From contig CAJXNC010000003.1 in NCBI GenBank assembly GCA_913056125.1, positions 248,001 through 312,000 on the forward strand: 64,000 bases of DNA, written 5' to 3'. A program made the position numbers and the translations under genes. The notes beneath the pieces were generated by a model. It was given only the letters and a program-made list of their open reading frames with translations, searched no databases and was not told the origin of the DNA. This document shows, piece after piece, positions 49,126-58,236 of this stretch (positions within the stretch are counted from its first letter, which is position 1; every line of letters starts with the position of its first letter). Source of the DNA: an uncultured Altererythrobacter sp. (lineage in GTDB: Bacteria > Pseudomonadota > Alphaproteobacteria > Sphingomonadales > Sphingomonadaceae).

Positions 49126-50645
49126 TCCAAGTACGCCTGGTCGAAGCCGAACTGGCGGGCTTTTTCCAGCGTGTAGGGACGCAGGCCCGAGGAGCGGAAC
49201 TCGCCGAGGATCTTCCCGTCTTCGCTCTCGTCCAAATATTCGAAGTTGAACAGCTCCTGCGTCACGATCACGTCGCCTTCCATGCCGATCACCTCGGTGA
49301 TGTTGGTGGTACGGCGCGAACCGTCGCGAAGGCGCTTCACCTGCACGATCAGGTCGACCGATTCCGCGATCTGGCGCGAAATGGCTTCCTTCGGAATCTT
49401 GATGTCGCCCATCAGGATCATGTTTTCCATACGGCCCAGGCATTCGCGCGGGCTGTTGGCGTGCAGCGTACACATGGAGCCGTCGTGGCCTGTGTTCATG
49501 GCGGCGAGGAGGTCGAAACACTCCGCGCCACGAATTTCGCCCAGGATGATGCGGTCAGGACGCATACGCAGGGCGTTCTTCACAAGGTCGCCAATGGTGA
49601 TGGCGCCCTGGCCTTCGAGGTTCGGCGGGCGCGTTTCGAGCGGCAGCCAGTGCGGCTGCTGCAGGCGAAGTTCGGCCGCGTCTTCGATAGTCAGCACGCG
49701 TTCGCCCGGGTCGATCATCTTCGACAGGGCGTTGAGCATGGTCGTCTTACCCGAACCGGTACCGCCCGAGATGACGATGTTCATGCGGCAGGCACCGGCA
49801 ATTTTCAGCGCGGTCGCCATCTTCTTGCTCATCGAACCGAAACCTTCGAGCATGTCGATGGTGATCGGCTTTTCGGAGAACTTACGAATGGAGATCGCGG
49901 TGCCGCGCAGCGATAGCGGCGGCACGATCACGTTCACGCGGCTACCATCCTTGAGGCGGGCGTCGGCAAGCGGGGTGGTCTGGTCGACACGGCGACCGAC
50001 CTGGTTCACGATACGCTGGGCGATCTGGAACAGGTGGTTTTCATCGCGGAACTTGATGCCCGCGAGCTGCAGCTTGCCCTTCTTTTCGATGTAGGTCTGT
50101 TCGGGACCGTTGACCATGATGTCCGAGACGTCCGGATCCTGCAGAAGCTCTTCGAGCGGTCCGAAACCGAGCAGTTCGTCGATTAGGACCTTTTCCAACG
50201 CGAACTGTTCGCGGCGGTTGAGGGTGATCTTCAGTTCCGCCAGCACCTCCATGATGATGGGGCGGAATTCCTCGGAAAGCTCTTCCTTGGTCAGCGTTGC
50301 CGCGGCTTCGGGATCGACGCGTTCGAGCAGGCGCGGCAGTACCTGTTCCTTGATCTTGTGGACGCTGGCTTCGAAGCCTGTTGGCTCGTTTGCCGGTTCG
50401 TTGACCGCGTTAGCGCGGTCGGCGAGGCGCGACATCGCATCTTCGCGGACCGGTGCGCTATTGGTGGGCTCGCCGGGAACGGCGCCTTCGCCGGGAATCG
50501 GGGGGAATTGTTCGCCGCCGGATTTGCCGGTTTCGGGCGCAGACCCGTTGGCAGGGCCGCCACGCATAGGCTTGGCGACGCCAAAGGACGGGCGGGCACC
50601 CGGCTTCATGCCGCCTGCACCATTCTTGCGTCCAAAAGCGCTCAT
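49113..50645 (-). CDS. cpaF: CpaF/TadA family pilus-assembly ATPase
   Basis: ISGGTGSGKTTMLNALSKMIDPGERVLTIEDAAELRL, RPDRIILGEIRGAECFDLLAAMNTGHDGSMCTLHANSPRECLGRMENM. Confidence 0.95.
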   Translation of the reverse strand: MSAFGRKNGAGGMKPGARPSFGVAKPMRGGPANGSAPETGKSGGEQFPPIPGEGAVPGEPTNSAPVREDAMSRLADRANAVNEPANEPTGFEASVHKIKEQVLPRLLERVDPEAAATLTKEELSEEFRPIIMEVLAELKITLNRREQFALEKVLIDELLGFGPLEELLQDPDVSDIMVNGPEQTYIEKKGKLQLAGIKFRDENHLFQIAQRIVNQVGRRVDQTTPLADARLKDGSRVNVIVPPLSLRGTAISIRKFSEKPITIDMLEGFGSMSKKMATALKIAGACRMNIVISGGTGSGKTTMLNALSKMIDPGERVLTIEDAAELRLQQPHWLPLETRPPNLEGQGAITIGDLVKNALRMRPDRIILGEIRGAECFDLLAAMNTGHDGSMCTLHANSPRECLGRMENMILMGDIKIPKEAISRQIAESVDLIVQVKRLRDGSRRTTNITEVIGMEGDVIVTQELFNFEYLDESEDGKILGEFRSSGLRPYTLEKARQFGFDQAYLEACL

Positions 50646-50871
50646 TCGAGATTGCCCCTCATCTGTTTCGGTCGTTGCAGCATGCGTGACACATGGTGCT
50701 TTACGATCATCTCTAATGCGGAAATTTGGTAAACAACCGGTAAAGGCTGCCCTCTGACAGGCCCGTTTTGCGAGGAAAATTCCTATCAACAGTCACGATG
50801 GGGCAACTGCTTGATGTGCAGGGGGGCGAGACATATCCCGGCGAGGGCAAATGTGCCGCAGCCGCGCCGGG

Positions 50872-51717
50872 ATGGATTTCTTGCCAGAGGTCACTGTAAC
50901 GCTAACCCGCTATGCCGAGCCCGATGCGCTCCTGCGCGAGGTGCTGGATAGTGCCACGGCGCAGCAAGGCGTCAGTGGGGAAGTACTGCTGGTCGAGCAG
51001 GATCCCGATGGCAGCGTGGACGAAAGCGAATATGCCAATGCCAACCTGCCCCTGCGGATAATTCGCGCCGAGCTTGGCGGGCTGTCCGAAGCTCGGAACC
51101 TGTCGCTCGAGCATGCCAAGCATGACCTCGTCCTCTTCCTCGATGCCGATGCAGTTGCCGTAGAGGATTGGGCAGCCCAGCTGGCCGATGCTTTGGCGGA
51201 GCCCCGAGTGGCGGTCGCAGGCAGCCGGATTGTGCCGCGCTGGACGGGCAGGGAGCCGTTCCTGGCGCGCGCCCGCGTAGTGAGGGACCAGTTCTCGCTG
51301 CTCGACCTCGGGACCGGACAGAAGCCCTATCCGCGTGTCGTCGGGGCGGCTTTCGGTGTCGACCGGGCCAAAACGGGCACGCTGCGTTTCGACCCCAATC
51401 TCGGGCGGCGCGAGGGCCGGCTGTTCGGCGGTGAGGAAAGCGATTTCTGTCACCTTGCGAGCGAAGCCGGTCTCGATATCGTCTATCAGGGTGCTGCCTG
51501 TGTGGAACATGTCGTCGCGCCGGAGCGGATGCGACTGGGATGGATCGCCAAGCGGCTCGTCTTCGCCGGGCAGGGCAGGGGCAGCCTTGGCGGCAAGCCT
51601 TCGCCCAGCCGTTCGCCCGGACTTGTCGACTGGCTGACCCTGCCGATCACCCTGCCACCCTATGCGCTGGGTTGGCTTTGGGGGAAACTGGGATCGGACC
51701 GGCAGGCCAGGCGATAA
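50872..51717 (+). CDS. Glycosyltransferase family 2
   Basis: VTLTRYAEPDALLREVLDS, LSEARNLSLEHAKHDLVLFLDADAV; start may be 50851. Confidence 0.88.
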   Translation: MDFLPEVTVTLTRYAEPDALLREVLDSATAQQGVSGEVLLVEQDPDGSVDESEYANANLPLRIIRAELGGLSEARNLSLEHAKHDLVLFLDADAVAVEDWAAQLADALAEPRVAVAGSRIVPRWTGREPFLARARVVRDQFSLLDLGTGQKPYPRVVGAAFGVDRAKTGTLRFDPNLGRREGRLFGGEESDFCHLASEAGLDIVYQGAACVEHVVAPERMRLGWIAKRLVFAGQGRGSLGGKPSPSRSPGLVDWLTLPITLPPYALGWLWGKLGSDRQARR

Positions 51718-52805
51718 TGCGCAAGATCGGCCTCCTGACCTTGCCGCTGCACCAGAATTATGGCGGCATCCTGCAGATCCTCGCACTCTACCGCTTCCTG
51801 CTCGATCAGGGTTTTGAGCCGGTTTTCCTGCACAAGGAGCCTGTCACCCCGCTGAAAAAGCAGCTCTTTCGTTCGACGATCGGCCGTGTGCTCGAACGCC
51901 TGCCCGTCGATGTCCGTGGCTATCGCGCGCGGGCGATGCACCAGCGCTTCGTGCGCGCGATGATGCCCAGAAGAACGGCAATCCTGCGTACGGAGGAAGA
52001 CCTCGCGGCAGCGGTCGCGGAAGAGCAATTGGATGCCGTGATTGTCGGCAGTGACCAAGTCTGGCGGCTCGATTATCACCGCGACACCGGCCACATGCAG
52101 TATTTCCTCAATTTTGCGCGCGGTGAGCATGTGCGCAAGATCGCCTATGCGGCGTCCTTCGGAACCGAGGAATGGCAATACCCGCAATGGAGTGGTGAGA
52201 TCGGCCGGCTACTCGCCGGTTTCGATGCGGTCTCCGTAAGAGAGCAGGCAGGCCGCGAAATCTGCCGGGAGGAATTCGGCAAGGAGGATGTATCTGTCGT
52301 TCTCGACCCGACTCTGATTGTCGGAATGTCCTTGTATGACGAGCTACTGGAGAGGACGGATCCAGTGATTTCCGAAGGCTCCGTGATGCGCTACGTGCTC
52401 GATCCCAACCCCACGGTCCAGCGCATCGCCAATCTTGTGATGTCCTCCTTGGGCAAGGAAGAGGACGGGATCGAAATCGGCGTCCAGGGCGCGTCACAAG
52501 ACGTTCCGCACTGGTTGAGGGCCTTCCGCGATTCCGGCTTTGTGGTGACGGATTCCTTCCATGGGACCATCTTTGCCATCATCTTCCGCAAACCATTTGT
52601 GTCCGTGGCTAATCGCGAACGCGGCATGGTTCGCTTCACCTCCTTGCTCGATGCTCTTGGCTTGAGCGACAGGCTTGTTGCCGCCGATGATGAAGAGAGG
52701 ATCGCCAGGATGGTGGACACGCCGATTGACTATGGCGCGGTTGAACAACGGCTGGAAGAGCTGCGCAAAGGTTCGCGATCCTTCCTGCTTTCGGCGCTGG
52801 CTTGA
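51717..52805 (+). CDS. Polysaccharide pyruvyl transferase family protein
   Basis: GLLTLPLHQNYGGILQILALYRFL, AVIVGSDQVWRLDY, FVVTDSFHGTIFAIIFRKPFV; TAATG overlap with upstream gene. Confidence 0.92.
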   Translation: MRKIGLLTLPLHQNYGGILQILALYRFLLDQGFEPVFLHKEPVTPLKKQLFRSTIGRVLERLPVDVRGYRARAMHQRFVRAMMPRRTAILRTEEDLAAAVAEEQLDAVIVGSDQVWRLDYHRDTGHMQYFLNFARGEHVRKIAYAASFGTEEWQYPQWSGEIGRLLAGFDAVSVREQAGREICREEFGKEDVSVVLDPTLIVGMSLYDELLERTDPVISEGSVMRYVLDPNPTVQRIANLVMSSLGKEEDGIEIGVQGASQDVPHWLRAFRDSGFVVTDSFHGTIFAIIFRKPFVSVANRERGMVRFTSLLDALGLSDRLVAADDEERIARMVDTPIDYGAVEQRLEELRKGSRSFLLSALA

Positions 52806-53726
52806 GTGGCAATGGATGATCCAACCGCCCCGATTTCGCCTCCACGGGACCTGGCAGGGCAGCAAACGGGCAACCGCTACCTTTTGGTGGCGAGGATTGG
52901 CCCAAATAGCCTGCATAATGGCTGGCTCGAGCCCGCCGGAAACCGGAATTTCGACGTCCTGCTCAGCGCTTTTGACGAGCGAGCCAGTATGCCGGAAGGG
53001 CATGGGATATTCTCCGAGTTCAGGCCGGGGCCGAAGATTGCCGGCCTCGCCGAGATCTTGCGCGATCATGCGGAGCTATGGCGCCGCTACGACCATATCG
53101 CCATGTTCGATGACGATCTCGCCAGCGATGCGAAGACGATCTCCCGCATGTTCGAGCTTTGCCGTGAACATAGGCTGCAAATCGCGCAGCCCTCCCTCGA
53201 CCCTTCCAGCCACACATCCTTCATGGGATTGCTGCAGCAGAAGGGCTGGCAGCTGCGCTACACCAACTTCATCGAGATGATGTGTCCCGTCTTCTCGCGC
53301 GAGGCACTGGAAAAGGTCGAGAGCCTGTTCGGGCTGGGATATGAAAGCGGGATCGACCTTGTCTGGTGCAATATGCTGGCCACGGGAGAACGCGATTTTG
53401 CCGTGCTCGACGAAGTGGCCGTGCGGCATACGCGCCCCATTGGCGGGCAGATGGATGCCAACGGCTTTGTCGACGGGCGCACTTACGAGACCGAGATCCA
53501 GCAAGTGCTCGATCGCTTCTCGCTGCAATATGTCCGGCTGCAACCCTATGCTGCGCTGGATCGCCACGGGCGCGTGGTCGCTTCGCGCTTGCAGCTGGCC
53601 ATTGCGGCACTGCCCCTGCTGTTCAGTTCGCTTGCCCGGGCGCCCCGTTTGCGGCGCGGCTGGAACGCTCTTGTTTATTTTGTCCGAACCCTCCTGTTCC
53701 GTCCGAAGCGACTGCCGGTCGGATGA
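52806..53726 (+). CDS. DUF707 family protein, putative glycosyltransferase
   Basis: YLLVARIGPNSLHNGWLEPAGNRNFDVLLSAFD, YDHIAMFDDDLASD, IDLVWCNML; GTG start. Confidence 0.75.
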   Translation: MAMDDPTAPISPPRDLAGQQTGNRYLLVARIGPNSLHNGWLEPAGNRNFDVLLSAFDERASMPEGHGIFSEFRPGPKIAGLAEILRDHAELWRRYDHIAMFDDDLASDAKTISRMFELCREHRLQIAQPSLDPSSHTSFMGLLQQKGWQLRYTNFIEMMCPVFSREALEKVESLFGLGYESGIDLVWCNMLATGERDFAVLDEVAVRHTRPIGGQMDANGFVDGRTYETEIQQVLDRFSLQYVRLQPYAALDRHGRVVASRLQLAIAALPLLFSSLARAPRLRRGWNALVYFVRTLLFRPKRLPVG

Positions 53727-55129
53727 GTGATTGCGACAAGCCATTGCTCGATAAGGTCATCGAGAATCGCAATTGCATCGGGTGCGGTGCCTGTGCCTTC
53801 GCCTTCCCCGAACAGTTTGCCATGCGCGCGATTCACGGCTCGTGGCAGGCGCAATTGCTGCCCGCCGCGGCAACCGAGCCGGATACCGCACCAGAGACCA
53901 TCTGCCCCCACTCCGGTGCGGGGCTGGATGAGACCGAGATAGGCGCGCGACTCTATCCGCAGGCGAAGAAGGATCCACGGCTCGGGCGTTATCGCTCCAC
54001 GCTGGTCGGGCATGTCGAAGAGGGCGGCTTTCGGGCCGGTGGCAGCTCGGGCGGGATGATTACCTGGCTGCTTGCCGACCTGCTGGAGCGGGGAGAGGTC
54101 GATGGCGTCGTCCATGTACGGCCTGCCATGCATCGAGACGATGGCCTGCTGTTCGAATATGCCATTTCCACCACTGTGGAGCAGGTGCAGGAAGGTGCGA
54201 AGTCCCGTTATTATCCCATTGAAATGTCTGGAGTCCTCAAGCTCGTCAATGAGGGCGACAAGCGCTTCGCCTTTGTCGGCATTCCTTGTTTCGTCAAGGC
54301 GGTCAGGCAGTTGCAGTTCGCTGGCCTGCTGCGCAAGGATGCCGCAAGAATTTGCGTTGGTCTCGTATGCGGACATTTGAAGAGCAAGTATTTCGGCGAG
54401 TACCTGGCCTGGCAGGCAGGTGTCGCCGAAGAGGAGATCGAGACGCTCGATTTCCGCCACAAGCTGGCTGACCGTCCCGCCTCGCAATATGGATTTGCCG
54501 TCAGCCAGCGGGGCAAGGACACTCCGCTTGTCCGTCCCATGCAAGACCTCAATGGGAAGGATTGGGGGGAAGGCCTGTTCAAGAACCCGGCATGCGAGTT
54601 CTGCGACGATGTCTTTGCCGAATGTGCGGACATATCGGTGGGCGATGCCTGGCTGCCCCGCCATGTCGATGATCCCGCGGGCACCAATGTGGTGGTCATC
54701 CGCGATGAGGTCACTGCCACACTGGTGCAGGCGGCTATCGAAGACGGACGCCTCTCATTCGAAGAGGCAAGTTGCGACACGTTGGCTCTGAGCCAGGCTG
54801 CGGGCCTGCGCCATCGCCGTGCCGGATTGAGCCACCGCCTTGCGCGGCGGATCGAGAAAGGGATCTGGGCGCCGAGGAAGAGGGTAGAGCCAGCACTCGC
54901 CAAGTCGCCGCGCCGTCGACTTGTCTATGACTACCGCCTGCAAATCGCCGAGACTGGCGCAGCGCAATTCGAAGCTGCGAAAGCGGCTGGCGATGTGCGC
55001 CTGTTCGAGCAGGCGATGGCTGGCCTGTTGCAGGACTATCGCCGGACGGTTCGTGACAATCTGCCGCTACGCCTGGCGAAGAAGGCATGGCGGTTCGGGC
55101 GCAAACTGCTTCATGCGGCCTTGCCATGA
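53723..55129 (+). CDS. FrhB/coenzyme F420 hydrogenase-dehydrogenase beta-subunit-like protein
   Basis: NCIGCGACAFAFPEQ; GGSSGGMITWLLADLLERGEVDGVVHV; CEFCDDVFAECADISVGDAWLP; ATGA overlap with DUF707 gene. Confidence 0.88.
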   Translation: MSDCDKPLLDKVIENRNCIGCGACAFAFPEQFAMRAIHGSWQAQLLPAAATEPDTAPETICPHSGAGLDETEIGARLYPQAKKDPRLGRYRSTLVGHVEEGGFRAGGSSGGMITWLLADLLERGEVDGVVHVRPAMHRDDGLLFEYAISTTVEQVQEGAKSRYYPIEMSGVLKLVNEGDKRFAFVGIPCFVKAVRQLQFAGLLRKDAARICVGLVCGHLKSKYFGEYLAWQAGVAEEEIETLDFRHKLADRPASQYGFAVSQRGKDTPLVRPMQDLNGKDWGEGLFKNPACEFCDDVFAECADISVGDAWLPRHVDDPAGTNVVVIRDEVTATLVQAAIEDGRLSFEEASCDTLALSQAAGLRHRRAGLSHRLARRIEKGIWAPRKRVEPALAKSPRRRLVYDYRLQIAETGAAQFEAAKAAGDVRLFEQAMAGLLQDYRRTVRDNLPLRLAKKAWRFGRKLLHAALP

Positions 55130-55178
55130 GCGGGCAGGCACTTAAGGCAGAGGTCGCATTGATGCCGGAGAGGGATGC

Positions 55179-55841
55179 ATGGCTGTCGCAATAAAGGGAA
55201 CCAGGCTGGTCTACTTCCCGGTTCCCAAAGTCGCCTGTAGCTCGATCAAGACGGCCATTTTCGAGCACAATGTGCCGGGCCGGAGCGACATGCTGAACTA
55301 TTCTGCCGAAACCGGGCAGGGCAAGCATATCCACCACATCTACCCGACAAAGCGCTTAATGCTGCGCGGTCTGCCCGATCGGCTGCGCTACTCGGTTGGC
55401 TGGAAATGGTTTGCGGTGGTGCGCGACCCGCTTGCACGGTTCGTATCGGGCTATCGCAACAGGATCCTGCATCATCGCGACCTCGAAACCGCGCCGATCC
55501 CCGAAGGCCTCCCGCAAGAGCCTGATATCAATTGCTTCGCCATGGAGCTTGCGCGCTATTGCCGCGCGAATGTCAGCCTGAACCACCATTTCGTGCCGAT
55601 GGTCACCTATCTGGGCAAGCGGCCCGAGCGGTTCGAGCGTATCTTCGACATTTCGCAGATGGCGCAATTGCGGGACTATATCGCCGAGCATGGCGCCGAT
55701 TTGTCATTCGACCGCAAGCAGGTGGGCGGGCCGTCAATCTCGGTCGATGAACTCGATGACCGTTCGCGCGCGGCGCTCAGGGAAGTTTATGCCGAAGACT
55801 ACGCCATTTGGGGGCGCTTCTTTGGCGGTCAGGCGGATTAG
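55179..55841 (+). CDS. Sulfotransferase family 2-type protein
   Basis: VYFPVPKVACSSIKTAIFEHN (5'-PSB-like), VVRDPLARFVSGYRNRI (3'-PB-like). Confidence 0.88.
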   Translation: MAVAIKGTRLVYFPVPKVACSSIKTAIFEHNVPGRSDMLNYSAETGQGKHIHHIYPTKRLMLRGLPDRLRYSVGWKWFAVVRDPLARFVSGYRNRILHHRDLETAPIPEGLPQEPDINCFAMELARYCRANVSLNHHFVPMVTYLGKRPERFERIFDISQMAQLRDYIAEHGADLSFDRKQVGGPSISVDELDDRSRAALREVYAEDYAIWGRFFGGQAD

Positions 55842-57196
55842 CTGTCGCGCTTTGCCGCGCTTCTGCGCGCAATATCGTCCCAGATCGAAAAGTCGAAACC
55901 AAGATTCCGCCGGGCAGAGAAGCTCTGTCCCAGCGCATGCGCCAGCAGTGCCAGGGCCATGGCAATGGCGGCACCCAGCGCGCCGAGTGGCGGTATCAAG
56001 AGCGTTCCGGCAGCTAAGTTGAGGACGATCGCCCCGGCCGTCCAGCGAAAGGATATGGCGGCATTGCCGGCAGTGACGTTCAACCGTCCGGCCGGGCCAA
56101 GGCTCGCGGCCAGGACATAGCCCGCTGCCATGATCCAGACTGCCGGGGCCATTTGCACGAACTCAGCGCCGAAAGCGTGCAAGATGAACCATGCGGCTGC
56201 CGCCAGCGGCAGGGCCAGCGCAAGTGTTGCCAGCGTCGTCACCCGGGTGAAGCTGCGGGTGATGTGCACCAGACGTTCCTTTTCGCCAGCCTGCCAGAGT
56301 TCCGAGGCGCGTGAATCGAAGCGCGCGGCGACGACCTGGTTGGGCAGGAGGAGGAGGGCGGCCATGCGCCCGACCGGCTGATAAAGTCCGGCCTGCTCGG
56401 GTCCGGCAAGCGCCGCCAGCATCATTGTCGCCAGATCGCTCTGGAGCAGGAGCAGCAGCGAAATGCCGAGGAAAGGCATGGCCTTGCGCAGGTGCTCGCC
56501 GATGCGGGGCTGTTCCGCCTTACTGGTTCCCTTTGGCAGTTGTCGCAAGTTACGCCACACGAACCAGCCGCCGAGGAGTGCGACCAGGACATTGACCGCG
56601 AGATAGCCCTGCATGAAGGTCACATGCGTCAACGAGGCCGCACCAAGGAAGAGCGGGCCGAGCCACAGGCACAGCAAGAGCGGGCGGGCAACGTCATGCG
56701 GGATCTGGCCACCGGCGACATCCCCGAAGCCGAGCGCCGTTCCACGCCACAGATAGATGAAGGCGATGACCGGGACCGCGCCGAGGGCGAAGGGCAGTAT
56801 CGAGGTGTATATCGCCAGAGTCTCGTCGAGAATCTCAAAGGCGAGAAGCGCGAATGCGCTGGCCATGGCGCTGACAAGGCAAAGCACCAGGATCGCGCCG
56901 AGCAGGAAGCGTCCAATGCCCTTGCTATTGCCATCGACCCGCATCGCGGCGATCTCGCGCACGGCCAGCGAGGCCAGGCCGAGGACGGATATATTCGCTG
57001 CCAATTGCACGACCGCGATGGTGACCGAGACGATACCAAGACCCTCCGCGCCCAGCAGCCGGGCCATCAGCACGGATTGCAGGAAGGCGAGGCCGATCCC
57101 GGCAACGCGGATGATCATGCTGGTGATCGATCCGCGGGCGATCGGCCCGCGGCTGGCGGCGAGACTGCGCGATATCAAGGTCTCGACAAGCTTCAT
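55838..57196 (-). CDS. Polysaccharide flippase, MATE/Wzx-like
   Basis: About 12-14 hydrophobic segments; RGSITSMIIRVAGIGLAFLQSVLMARLLGAEGLGIVSV. Confidence 0.87.
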   Translation of the reverse strand: MKLVETLISRSLAASRGPIARGSITSMIIRVAGIGLAFLQSVLMARLLGAEGLGIVSVTIAVVQLAANISVLGLASLAVREIAAMRVDGNSKGIGRFLLGAILVLCLVSAMASAFALLAFEILDETLAIYTSILPFALGAVPVIAFIYLWRGTALGFGDVAGGQIPHDVARPLLLCLWLGPLFLGAASLTHVTFMQGYLAVNVLVALLGGWFVWRNLRQLPKGTSKAEQPRIGEHLRKAMPFLGISLLLLLQSDLATMMLAALAGPEQAGLYQPVGRMAALLLLPNQVVAARFDSRASELWQAGEKERLVHITRSFTRVTTLATLALALPLAAAAWFILHAFGAEFVQMAPAVWIMAAGYVLAASLGPAGRLNVTAGNAAISFRWTAGAIVLNLAAGTLLIPPLGALGAAIAMALALLAHALGQSFSARRNLGFDFSIWDDIARRSAAKRDS

Positions 57197-58236
57197 GCGA
57201 TCATTTCCCGCGCCTTGGCGATCACCGCGTCGCTCCAATCGGGGCATTCGGCGAGCCATTCGGAGTGGTTGCGGTGAAAGTCCTCGCTGCTGCCGAGCAG
57301 GTCCAGCGCGGTCTCGGCGAGCATGTCGCGCGCATCCGGCTTCAGCAGCTGCAACAGGCCGCGCCGGGCAAGGCCCTGCGTGTAGCCGGGGAAGTCGGTT
57401 CCCGAATAGAGTGCCGGAACGCCCATGGTCACCGCCTCGCAGGCCATGGTGCAGCTCTCCCCGACATAGGCGTCGCAATGGCCCATCAAATGGTGCAACC
57501 GGGCCGGATCGCCATGCCACAGATGCGGGCGGAGGAAATCGGGCGGTTCGATCTCGGCGGAGACATGCAGCTTGGCCTTCGGAGCGAGCGCGGAGACGAG
57601 CTGTTCGAGCTGCTCCTCGCTCCAGCCGGCCTTGCCAAGGTCGTGGTTCGCTCCCCAGCGGACCAAGCGGATGAGGACATTGCGGCGATCAGGATCGAGC
57701 CCAAGCGCCTTGGCCTTTTCCAAGTCGGGCTGGAATGCGGAAGGATGGAAATAGCTGAGATCCTTGGTCCCGAAGAGCCGGGTGAAGCGGTCTTCGGGCA
57801 ACGCGCCGGTGTAATCCTCTGGCACGATCACATGCGAGATGAAGGGCCACGCAAGCCGCGTCTGCAATTTCGCATTCTCGCTGTCATAGACCGCGAGCGT
57901 CGGGATGCCGAACAGCTTGCCGACATGTGAAATGGCCACGCCGCCAAAACCAATCATGAGGTCGGGCCGGTCCGCGCGCACGAGCCGGGCAAGCGCAGCG
58001 TCGCGTTTCAGCAGTTCCACCGCTAGTCCCGCAGCGCCATTGCCCTGGCGGCTGATCGGTGTGTGCGCGATGGAAAAACGTTCGAGCAGGTCGGTGGCGA
58101 CATCCTTGTGACGCGATGCCACCGTTACCCTGTCGCCATTGGCGATGAAACTGCGGATCGGTCTGAGGAAGAACAGCACATCTGCAGGGTGCACGATCTC
58201 GAAAAGGACATGCAGGGGCTTGTCAGAATTCGACAT
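57193..58236 (-). CDS. DUF354 domain-containing protein, putative surface-polysaccharide GT-B enzyme
   Basis: FEIVHPADVLFFLRPIRSFIANGDRVTVASR, MIGFGGVAISHVGKLFGIPTLAVYDSENA, CDAYVGESCTMACEAVTMGVPALY. Confidence 0.82.
   Translation of the reverse strand: MSNSDKPLHVLFEIVHPADVLFFLRPIRSFIANGDRVTVASRHKDVATDLLERFSIAHTPISRQGNGAAGLAVELLKRDAALARLVRADRPDLMIGFGGVAISHVGKLFGIPTLAVYDSENAKLQTRLAWPFISHVIVPEDYTGALPEDRFTRLFGTKDLSYFHPSAFQPDLEKAKALGLDPDRRNVLIRLVRWGANHDLGKAGWSEEQLEQLVSALAPKAKLHVSAEIEPPDFLRPHLWHGDPARLHHLMGHCDAYVGESCTMACEAVTMGVPALYSGTDFPGYTQGLARRGLLQLLKPDARDMLAETALDLLGSSEDFHRNHSEWLAECPDWSDAVIAKAREMIA

Noticed and set aside
48864-49916. 350-aa plus-strand ORF covering the stem-loop cluster
   Set aside because: Mostly antisense to cpaF; no recognisable protein features, so the inverted repeats are treated as non-coding.
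53366-53722. Long N-terminal extension of the FrhB-like ORF
   Set aside because: Overlaps the DUF707 gene out of frame; ATG at 53723 with ATGA overlap and the conserved NCIGCGAC motif just downstream is the better start.
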